Of a DNA stretch of 64,000 nucleotides, positions 57,498 to 64,000 are shown in pieces. The translations under genes were made by a program, and so were the position numbers. The DNA is taken from NCBI RefSeq assembly GCF_019656655.1, contig NZ_BPMV01000002.1, positions 1-64,000 of the forward strand, read 5' to 3'. The notes beneath the pieces were generated by a model, which saw only the letters and a list, made by a program, of their open reading frames with translations, made no database searches and was not told where the DNA came from. Each line of letters starts with the position of its first letter. The first letter of the stretch is position 1. The stretch is from Tsukamurella sp. TY48 (GTDB taxonomy: Bacteria > Actinomycetota > Actinomycetes > Mycobacteriales > Mycobacteriaceae).

Positions 57498-58597
57498 TTC
57501 GGGGTGATGGCGTCGGCGATGGCGATGACCGCAGGGTTCGCGGCGGGCGCGAGCGGCTCGACGGTGCCGAAGGAGACCGACGGGGTCTTGGCCGGGGTGG
57601 ACTGTCCGGACACCCGGAAACCTGCCTCCGCCAAGGGCTTCGCATTGTCGGCCTTACCGACGTAGGCGACGAAATCGGATGCGGCGCGACGCTGCGCCGC
57701 GGAGACACCCTCGCGGTCGAGGACCGCCGCGGGATAGGTGGCGGACGCGGTGGGACCCGCCGGGTACACGGCGACGGGTGCGGTCTCGCCCCGGCCGCGG
57801 GCGAAGGCGAAGAGCTGCTGTTCGGTGGTGGGCACCGCGCGCATCGTGTCCGACGGCACCATCAGTCCCTCGAGCGCGGCGGTGGTGTTCGCGGTCTTCG
57901 GCGCGGACGCGGCCCAGCGGTTGAGGGTGCCGGTCACCAGCGGACCGCGCGCGGCCTCCTCGGTGATCGCGGCACCGCCGGTGCGGGCCACCGCGGCGCC
58001 CACGGTCTGCGCCGCGAGGTACGTGCCGTCGGCGCCCGCGCCGGTGGGCAGCGTGATCCGCAGATCGGGCTGGCGGGCCGGAACATCGACCCACCGCACA
58101 CCGTCGAAGGTCTGGCGCGCCGAACCCCGCACCGCGAGCACCACGGGCGAGGAGGCGATGGAGGTGGGCTGACCCGACACCTCGGACGGCTTGGCGGCAG
58201 CGAGCCGCGCCGTCCAGGTGGCGCTCTCCGGGATCCACAGCGCCGGTGCCGGACCGAGCTTCGCATCCCACGTGCCGGACAGTGCTGATAGCGCCACGGG
58301 AGAGTCGACGCCGGTGATCTCCACCTTCGGGCAGTAGTCGTTCGACACCGTGCCGGAGGAGTTGAATCCCTCGGCCACCCGACGCAGCGATTCCACCAAT
58401 GCGGGCGCGGCGGCCACCTTCAGGGAGAGCTCGCCCTCCACACACGTGGCGGCGGCGTCGCGGCCCTCCTGCTCGGAGCGGCCCAGCAACCAGACCATCG
58501 CCGCGGCCACCGCGATCACCACGAGGACCGCCGCGATCGCCGCGACGACCCACCGCGCGAGCCCGCGAGAACCCGTACCCGACCTATGCGTTCCCAT
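57494..58597 (-). CDS. Membrane-anchored extracellular solute-binding-like protein
   Basis: The 367-aa product has a basic N-terminus, one membrane helix (residues 13-38, RWVVAAIAAVLVVIAVAAAM), then a periplasmic-binding-protein (type 2) fold: LSLKVAAAPALVESLRRVAEGFN, PALWIPESATWTARL, SSPVVLAVRGS and DFVAYVGKADNAKPLAEAGF. Such stand-alone domains occur with von Willebrand-A modules in actinobacteria; none is attached here. No ABC permease is nearby, so a transport role is unproven. The ATG at 58597 opens the anchor. Confidence 0.75.
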   Translation of the reverse strand: MGTHRSGTGSRGLARWVVAAIAAVLVVIAVAAAMVWLLGRSEQEGRDAAATCVEGELSLKVAAAPALVESLRRVAEGFNSSGTVSNDYCPKVEITGVDSPVALSALSGTWDAKLGPAPALWIPESATWTARLAAAKPSEVSGQPTSIASSPVVLAVRGSARQTFDGVRWVDVPARQPDLRITLPTGAGADGTYLAAQTVGAAVARTGGAAITEEAARGPLVTGTLNRWAASAPKTANTTAALEGLMVPSDTMRAVPTTEQQLFAFARGRGETAPVAVYPAGPTASATYPAAVLDREGVSAAQRRAASDFVAYVGKADNAKPLAEAGFRVSGQSTPAKTPSVSFGTVEPLAPAANPAVIAIADAITPK

Positions 58598-58607
58598 CGA
58601 GAGCAAC

Positions 58608-59429
58608 CTACCCGAAGACGCCGCGCGGTGGGGGAGGTGAGTCCTGTGCGTTGTCCCTGGTGATGGGCTTCGCGCCGCCGATGAAGCGAGCGATTTCCGC
58701 ACCGTCCAGCAGGGTTCCCGGGAAGGGGTCGCCGGCCAGGCGGCGGGGGAGTCCGTCGGGCACCGTTCCCGCCACCAGGACCAGGTTCCCGAACCGCCGG
58801 CCCTTGAGGATGGCGGGTTCCGCGGCCACCACGACATCGCCGAAGACATCGGCGACGGTGGCCGTCACCGAGCGGGCGAAGGCGAGCGGTGGACCGTCGC
58901 CGATGTTGAGCGCGACGGCCGCGCCGGGTGCGAGCAGGGGCACGAGCGAGGTGAAGAACTCGCCGGTGGTGAGCGCGCCCGGGGTCCGGGCCCCGGCGAA
59001 GACGTCCAGGATCAGCAGATCGACGTTGCCGTGCAGCCCGCCGGGCAGCAGCGCGCCCGCCTCCGCCGCGTCCGCGCAGCGCACCTTGATCTGCTCCCGC
59101 TTCGGCAGCGGCATCGCCGCCCGGACCGCGTCGATCAGCGCCCGGTCCGACTCGATCACCTGCTGCCGCGACCCGGGCCGGGTCGCCGCGATGTACCGCG
59201 GCAGCGTGAAGCCGCCCCCGCCCAGGTGCACCGCGGTGATCGGATCCCCCACGGGGCGCACCAGATCGGCGACGTGGCCGATCCGGCGGACGTACTCGAA
59301 TACCAGGTTGGTCGGATCGTCGAGATCCACGTAGCTCTGCGGCGTCCCGTCCAGGAACACCGTGAACGCACCGGGCCGGTCACGATCGTTCTCGATCGCG
59401 ACCGGCCCGGTCTCACGTTCCTCGGTCAG
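58608..59429 (-). CDS. Spermidine-synthase-like methyltransferase-fold protein
   Basis: A 273-aa product with the spermidine-synthase-like Rossmann core: [20 protein letters not shown] (the substrate entry strand), [20 protein letters not shown] (SAM-like loop), [15 protein letters not shown] and [18 protein letters not shown]. Actinobacterial members lack firm evidence of polyamine synthesis. No ATG, GTG or TTG lies in frame before the conserved N-terminus. The only fitting start is a CTG at 59429 that overlaps the glcB stop (CTGA), implying coupling to malate synthase. A GTG at TVFLDG would remove conserved residues. Confidence 0.75.
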   Translation of the reverse strand: MTEERETGPVAIENDRDRPGAFTVFLDGTPQSYVDLDDPTNLVFEYVRRIGHVADLVRPVGDPITAVHLGGGGFTLPRYIAATRPGSRQQVIESDRALIDAVRAAMPLPKREQIKVRCADAAEAGALLPGGLHGNVDLLILDVFAGARTPGALTTGEFFTSLVPLLAPGAAVALNIGDGPPLAFARSVTATVADVFGDVVVAAEPAILKGRRFGNLVLVAGTVPDGLPRRLAGDPFPGTLLDGAEIARFIGGAKPITRDNAQDSPPPPRGVFG

Positions 59430-61612
59430 CTGTTCGCGGCCTTGAACTCGCGACGGCGCGCGTGCAGGATCGGCTCGGTGTAACCGTTCGGCTGCGCGCC
59501 ACCCAACAGCACCAGGTCCTTCGCGGCCTGGAAGGCGATGTTGGTGTCGAAATCGGGCGCCAACGGACGGTACGACGGGTCGCCCGCGTTCTGCTGGTCG
59601 ACCACCGGCGCCATCCGCTTGAGCGACTCGACGATCTCGTCCTCGGTGACGATGCCGTGCCGCAGCCAGTTCGCCAGCAGCTGCGAGCTGATGCGCAGCG
59701 TGGCGCGATCCTCCATGAGGGCCACATCGTGGATGTCGGGCACCTTGGAGCAACCGACACCCGCATCGATCCAGCGGACCACGTAGCCGAGGATCGACTG
59801 GCTGTTGTTGTCCAGCTCCTCACGCTTCTCCTCCGCCGACCAATCGGCGAAGGTCGCCAGCGGGATGGTGAGGATGTCGTCGACCGACGCCGGATTGCGC
59901 TTGGCGATCTCGTTCTGCACCTCGAAGACGTCCACCAGGTGGTAGTGCAGGGCGTGCAGGGTCGCGGCGGTGGGCGAGGGCACCCACGCGGTGGTGGCGC
60001 CGGCCTTGGGCTGGGCGATCTTCTGCTCCAGCATCGCGGCCATCAGATCGGGCATGGCCCACATGCCCTTACCGATCTGCGCCTTGTGCTGCAGGCCCGC
60101 GTGCAGGCCCACGTCCACGTTGGAGTCCTCGTACGCGGGGTACCAGGTCTGGCCCTTGATATCGGCCTTGCGGACGAACGGTCCGGCCACCATCGAGGTG
60201 TGGATCTCGTCGCCGGTGCGATCGAGGAAGCCGGTGTTGATGAACACCACGCGGTCGTTCGCGGCGGCGATCGCGGCCTTGAGGTTCACCGAGGTGCGGC
60301 GCTCCTCGTCCATGATGCCCATCTTGAGGGTGCGGGCGGGCAGGCCGAGGACCTGCTCGACGCGCTCGAAGATCTCGGCGGCGAAGGCCACCTCCTCGGG
60401 GCCGTGCATCTTCGGCTTGACGATGTAGATCGAGCCGGTGCGCGAGTTCTTGATCTCGCCCGACAGGCCGTGGATCGCGATCAGCGAGGTGACGATGCCG
60501 TCGAGGATGCCCTCGCCGATCTCCTCACCGTTCAGCAGGATCGCGTCGGTGGTCATCAGGTGGCCCACGTTGCGCACGAACAGCAGCGAGCGGCCGTGCA
60601 GGGTGAGCGGCGAACCGTCCACCGCGGTGTAGGTGCGGTCCGGGTTCAGGGTGCGGGTGAAGGTCTTGCCGCCCTTGCTGACCTCTTCGGCGAGATCGCC
60701 CTTGTTCAGGCCCAGCCAGTTGCGGTAGCCGACCACCTTGTCGTCGGCGTCGACGGCCGCGACCGAGTCCTCGAAGTCCATGATCGTGGTGACGGCCGAC
60801 TCGACCAGCACGTCCTTGACGCCGGCGCGGTCGGTCGAGCCGATCGGCGAGGCCGGATCGATCTGGATCTCCAGGTGCAGGCCGTTGTGGCGCAGCAGGA
60901 TGCCCGACGGTGCCGTGATGTCGCCCGCGTAGCCGACCAGGGCCGACGGATCGGCCAGGCAGTAGGTGGCGTCCTCGCTGGAACCGGACGCGCCCTTGAC
61001 GTCGGCGACGAGCTGGCCGCCCTCGATCCGGTACGCCGAGACGGCGGCGTGCGAACCGGCCTCGAGCGGCACGGCCTTGTCCAGGAAGTCCTTGGCGAAG
61101 GCGATCACCTTGTCGCCGCGGACCTTGTTGTAGCTCGAGCCCTTCTCGGCGCCGTCGGCCTCCGAGATGGCGTCGGTGCCGTACAGCGCGTCGTACAGCG
61201 AACCCCAGCGGGCGTTCGCGGCGTTGATCGCGAAGCGCGCGTTGAGGATCGGCACCACCAGCTGCGGGCCGGCGGTCGAGGTGATCTCGCTGTCCACGTT
61301 CTCCGTGGTGATCTCGCGATCCTCGGGCACCGGCACCAGGTAGCCGATGTCGGTGAGGAACTGCTTGTACACCGGGAAGTCGACCTCGCCGGGGTTGGCG
61401 GCGTGGAAGTCGTCGATCTTCGCCTGCAGCTCGTCGCGCTTGGCGAGCAGGGCCTTGTTCTTCGGCGCGAGATCGCCGATGAGCTGCGCCGCGCCGGTCC
61501 AGAAGGCGGCCTGGTCTACACCCGTCCCCGGAAGGGCCTCGTTGTTGATGAAGTCGTAGAGGACCGTCGCGACATCGAGGCCGGCGACGGACGTGCGGGC
61601 GGTATCGGCCAT
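59426..61612 (-). CDS. glcB: Malate synthase G
   Basis: A 728-aa enzyme of the glyoxylate shunt that condenses acetyl-CoA with glyoxylate. Motifs of the G isoform: [73 protein letters not shown] and [18 protein letters not shown]. The C-terminal [16 protein letters not shown] holds further active-site residues. Normal length. The ATG at 61612 is preceded by AAGGGTTG on the coding strand. Confidence 0.97.
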   Translation of the reverse strand: MADTARTSVAGLDVATVLYDFINNEALPGTGVDQAAFWTGAAQLIGDLAPKNKALLAKRDELQAKIDDFHAANPGEVDFPVYKQFLTDIGYLVPVPEDREITTENVDSEITSTAGPQLVVPILNARFAINAANARWGSLYDALYGTDAISEADGAEKGSSYNKVRGDKVIAFAKDFLDKAVPLEAGSHAAVSAYRIEGGQLVADVKGASGSSEDATYCLADPSALVGYAGDITAPSGILLRHNGLHLEIQIDPASPIGSTDRAGVKDVLVESAVTTIMDFEDSVAAVDADDKVVGYRNWLGLNKGDLAEEVSKGGKTFTRTLNPDRTYTAVDGSPLTLHGRSLLFVRNVGHLMTTDAILLNGEEIGEGILDGIVTSLIAIHGLSGEIKNSRTGSIYIVKPKMHGPEEVAFAAEIFERVEQVLGLPARTLKMGIMDEERRTSVNLKAAIAAANDRVVFINTGFLDRTGDEIHTSMVAGPFVRKADIKGQTWYPAYEDSNVDVGLHAGLQHKAQIGKGMWAMPDLMAAMLEQKIAQPKAGATTAWVPSPTAATLHALHYHLVDVFEVQNEIAKRNPASVDDILTIPLATFADWSAEEKREELDNNSQSILGYVVRWIDAGVGCSKVPDIHDVALMEDRATLRISSQLLANWLRHGIVTEDEIVESLKRMAPVVDQQNAGDPSYRPLAPDFDTNIAFQAAKDLVLLGGAQPNGYTEPILHARRREFKAANS

Positions 61613-61649
61613 GGCAGTTTCAACCCTTCGTCGTTAAGCAGTACGCGCA

Positions 61650-63455
61650 TCATGTTACTCCGCGCAGGTTCCCCGTCCGCTCCGCGGTGACCACCTGGCC
61701 GTAGTCCAGTTTCACGAGCTGATCGGCCCTGTCGAAGTACCGGTCGTCGTGGGTGATCACGATCACCGTCTTCCCGCGGGCACGCAGATCGGGGATGATC
61801 CGATCGTAGAAGACCGCACGGAACCGCGGGTCCTGATCCGCGGCCCACTCGTCGAACAGGTACACCGGCCGGTCCTCCAGCAACGCGGTGAGCAGCGCCA
61901 GGCGCTTGCGCTGCCCCGTGGACAGGGCGACCGTCGACAGCCGCCCGTCGGCAACGGTGACCGCGTGCCCCAACTCCAGCTCGTGCAGCAGCGCGCGCAC
62001 CCGATCGTCCAGATCGTCGGCAGCGAGCCCGAGGTAGTCGTCGAACAGGTGGAAATCGGAGAACACCGCCGCCGTGTGCTGGCGGAACCACTCGGTGTTG
62101 TGCGGACCGATCGGCTCGCCTCCCACGAGCAGCATCCCGGTGCGCGGCGGATACAGGCCCGCGATCACCTTCGCCAGCGTCGACTTCCCGCTGCCGTTCC
62201 CGCCGACCAGGAAGGTCACCTCACCCGGGCGCAGCGCCAAGTCGACCGGGCCGAGCCGGAAGCCGTGCCCATCGAGCGGAGGCCCAGGAGGCATCCCCGG
62301 GCCCGGGTGCGACGGTGCGCCGCCCGGCATCGCCGCGCCGGGCGCGCCCTGCATCGCTGTTCCGGGCCCGCCCTGCATCGCTGTTCCGGGCCCGCCCGGG
62401 GGATGCGGCGGCCGAACGCCGGGCGGCCCCGGCAGCGGCTCCGGCAGGTACTCGTAGCCCACCCCGCGCAGCTCGACGGTGGCGTCCGCGGCGAGCGGCC
62501 GATCGTCGTAGGGCAGTGCGGATTCATCGCGCGGGGTCTCCAGCGACAGGTCCATGGCCCGGATCTTCGCCAGCGCCACATCACCACGCACCAGGTCCGG
62601 GATGCGGTGCATGAGGCTCTGCATCGGCATCGACAGGAACGTGGTCACCAGGACGTAGCCGATCATCGTCTCCCGCGGCAGTTCCAGCGCCCGGGCCAGC
62701 ACGAACAGGATCACCACCATGGTGCCGAGCTGCAGCACCTGGCCCAGTGCCTGCCCGCCCGCGAACCGAGTGCCCGCCGCTACGTGCCGCTGCCGCAGGC
62801 CGGTCGCGGTGCCCACCAGCCGGCGGTCCAGGAAATCGGCGCGCCGGCCGCGGTGCAGCTTGAGCTCCTTGATGCCGCGGGTCACCTCGTGGAACGAGCC
62901 GATCAGCGCATCGTCGAGCTCGCGGGCCCGGCGGTAGTGCTCACGCACCTTGCGCAGCACCGTCTCCACACAGGCGATGCCGATCAGCGTGCCCGCCACC
63001 GACACCGCGAACAGCGTGCCGGAGACCGTCGCCAGATAGGTGAGCGCGCCGATGATGGTGGCCAGATCGATGCACAGGCCCGGGATACCGGAGACCGCCA
63101 TCGACAGCGAGCGCACGTCCTCGGTGAGAGTGGCCAGCAGCCGGTGATCGCCCAGCCGCTCGATGTGCTCCAGCGGCGCCGCGAGTACCCGCTTCGACAG
63201 CTGCACCCGCAGCCGGTACACCGCCGCCTGCGCCAGGTGCAGCAGCACCAACTGCGAGGCGACGCCCGCCGTGACCACCACCGCGGCGGTCACGATGAAC
63301 TCGGACACCGTGACCGTGGGCATCGGCCCGGGAGCGACCAGGCCGTTGATCAGCGTGAGCAGATAGGCGTTCGCGCCGCCGGCGATCAGGCCCGCCACCA
63401 CCGCCGCGGCGATCGCCGCGGGGGAGATGGAGAACAGGAATCTCAGGAGCTTCAC
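61650..63455 (-). CDS. ABC exporter, cyclic-peptide type, with Gly/Pro-rich insertion
   Basis: A 601-aa fused permease-ATPase. Six membrane helices (residues 1-300) are followed by an ATPase with Walker A GGNGSGKST, signature LSTGQRKRLALL, Walker B PVYLFDEWAADQDP and switch VIVITHDDRY. The DEWAADQDP form is typical of SyrD/PvdE-like cyclic-peptide and siderophore exporters. Odd: a Gly/Pro-rich segment at about residues 340-392 splits the first ATPase strands. It follows the type III PKS gene by 10 bases, so it probably exports that product. GTG start at 63455. Confidence 0.88.
   Translation of the reverse strand: MKLLRFLFSISPAAIAAAVVAGLIAGGANAYLLTLINGLVAPGPMPTVTVSEFIVTAAVVVTAGVASQLVLLHLAQAAVYRLRVQLSKRVLAAPLEHIERLGDHRLLATLTEDVRSLSMAVSGIPGLCIDLATIIGALTYLATVSGTLFAVSVAGTLIGIACVETVLRKVREHYRRARELDDALIGSFHEVTRGIKELKLHRGRRADFLDRRLVGTATGLRQRHVAAGTRFAGGQALGQVLQLGTMVVILFVLARALELPRETMIGYVLVTTFLSMPMQSLMHRIPDLVRGDVALAKIRAMDLSLETPRDESALPYDDRPLAADATVELRGVGYEYLPEPLPGPPGVRPPHPPGGPGTAMQGGPGTAMQGAPGAAMPGGAPSHPGPGMPPGPPLDGHGFRLGPVDLALRPGEVTFLVGGNGSGKSTLAKVIAGLYPPRTGMLLVGGEPIGPHNTEWFRQHTAAVFSDFHLFDDYLGLAADDLDDRVRALLHELELGHAVTVADGRLSTVALSTGQRKRLALLTALLEDRPVYLFDEWAADQDPRFRAVFYDRIIPDLRARGKTVIVITHDDRYFDRADQLVKLDYGQVVTAERTGNLRGVT
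62277..62436 (-). repeat. Gly/Pro-rich coding repeat inside the ABC ATPase
   Basis: The segment encodes about 53 residues rich in Gly, Pro, Ala and Met. Within it an 8-residue unit GGPGTAMQ occurs twice in DNA-perfect copies of 24 bases (about 62345-62368 and 62369-62392) and once as GAPGAAMP (about 62321-62344). The near-identical DNA suggests a recent slippage expansion. It interrupts the ATPase before Walker A, where SyrD-like proteins normally have a short turn. Confidence 0.8.
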
Positions 63456-63465
63456 GGTGCGGTCC

Positions 63466-64000
63466 TCACTCCCCGCCGATGACGTCGAACAGGAAGCCCT
63501 CGACCGTGACCCCCGGGGCGAACGAGAACGCGATCCCCGTCTGCGGTTCGGCACCCGCGGTGCGGGCGGCGAGCAGCCGTTCGAGGACGAACAGCAGCGA
63601 CACGCTGAGCATGTTCCCGTGCTCGGCGAGCACCGCCCAACTGGTCTCCGAGGCGGCCCGCGGCAGCCCCAGCGCGGCGCTCGCCGACTCGATGATCTTC
63701 GGCCCGCCCGGGTGGATGGCCCAGTGCGCGATCGCATCCCGGTCGAGTCCATTGCGTTGCAGGACCCCGTCGACCACCGGTGCCACACCGTCGATGATGT
63801 ACCGGGGCAGCGACTGCGCCAGCTCGCACGTGATGCCGTTCGCGTTCACGCCCAGGACGATCCCGTCCTCGGCGTCGTCGAGCAGGTGCGCGAAGGTGTC
63901 CCGGACCACGATGCTCCCGGCGGGCAGCGGGTGCCCCACCTCGCTGGCGCCGATCACGGCGGCACCGCAGCCGTCGGCGAACAGGCTGGAGATCACCACA
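63466..64000 (-). CDS. Type III polyketide synthase, C-terminal part (runs off the window)
   Basis: About 178 residues of a chalcone/stilbene-synthase-like enzyme; its start and the Cys nucleophile lie beyond the right edge. Visible: ADGCGAAVIG, the catalytic His region WAIHPGGPKIIESA, the Asn region LAEHGNMLSVSLLF, and the C-terminal FAPGVTVEGFLFDV. Type III synthases make resorcinols, pyrones or naphthalenes from acyl-CoA starters; the product here is unknown. The downstream ABC exporter starts 10 bases after the stop. Confidence 0.9.
   Translation of the reverse strand, partial: VVISSLFADGCGAAVIGASEVGHPLPAGSIVVRDTFAHLLDDAEDGIVLGVNANGITCELAQSLPRYIIDGVAPVVDGVLQRNGLDRDAIAHWAIHPGGPKIIESASAALGLPRAASETSWAVLAEHGNMLSVSLLFVLERLLAARTAGAEPQTGIAFSFAPGVTVEGFLFDVIGGE

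Overview
The window is high-GC DNA, almost wholly coding, from an actinobacterium of the order Mycobacteriales. I infer Tsukamurella or a close relative (Gordonia and Dietzia are less likely); this rests on gene order and protein resemblance, not on a database search. The left arm (1-19.7 kb) follows the gene order of Mycobacterium tuberculosis Rv1691-Rv1713: TPR protein, HAD phosphatase, tlyA, NAD kinase, recN, steA, steB/mctB, pyrG, Nudix, xerD, parA-like, scpA, scpB, rluB, cmk, der. The 43.6-54.1 kb block follows Rv1821-Rv1832: secA2, pgsA-type, gcvH, garA, MerR (FtsR type), DUF151, MerR, gcvP. SteA/SteB, GarA/OdhI, a SecA2, an Mce protein and an IdeR/DtxR-type iron box all point to the same order.

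Layout. (1) 0.1-19.7 kb: translation, cofactor, DNA-repair and chromosome-segregation genes in tightly overlapping operons. They are interrupted at 6.05-8.34 kb, between recN and steA, by accessory DNA holding a 64-codon gene remnant and a 522-aa protein of unknown function with an AT-rich, palindrome-bearing upstream region. (2) 19.7-28.5 kb: MFS exporter, orphan Mce protein, siderophore-interacting protein with an iron box, DUF2252, DUF1684, a tyrosine phosphatase, a secreted protein, a lipoprotein sugar dehydrogenase, and tRNA-Pro(GGG) with a terminator. (3) 28.5-36.5 kb: small catabolic and detoxification genes, including two divergent TetR/target pairs with recognisable palindromic operators, a deazaflavin nitroreductase-like protein, an APH-fold kinase and an alpha/beta hydrolase. 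(4) 36.5-41.6 kb: a molybdenum cluster (mobA, moeA divergent from fdhD, FdhF/YdeP-type oxidoreductase). (5) 41.6-54.1 kb: OsmC, lipoprotein aminopeptidase, secA2, then the glycine-cleavage/GarA/MerR neighbourhood with a glycine riboswitch ahead of gcvP. (6) 54.2-57.0 kb: four consecutive genes for small membrane proteins that share a transmembrane module; one carries a clear tandem duplication of its soluble domain. I recognise no known family here. (7) 57.0-64 kb: a membrane-anchored solute-binding-like protein, a spermidine-synthase-like protein apparently coupled to malate synthase G (glcB) through a CTG start, and an ABC exporter next to a type III polyketide synthase cut by the window edge.

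How the parts connect. GcvH and GcvP are two parts of the glycine cleavage system, and GarA controls 2-oxoglutarate/glutamate flux, so 46.7-54.1 kb is a nitrogen and one-carbon control block with its own MerR regulators. MobA, MoeA, FdhD and the molybdopterin oxidoreductase form a cofactor-insertion unit. The PKS and exporter at the right edge look like a make-and-export pair. The best candidates for something undescribed are the 54.2-57.0 kb membrane cassette, the insertion between recN and steA, the RGG-like tail of the first gene, and the Gly/Pro repeat inside the ABC exporter.
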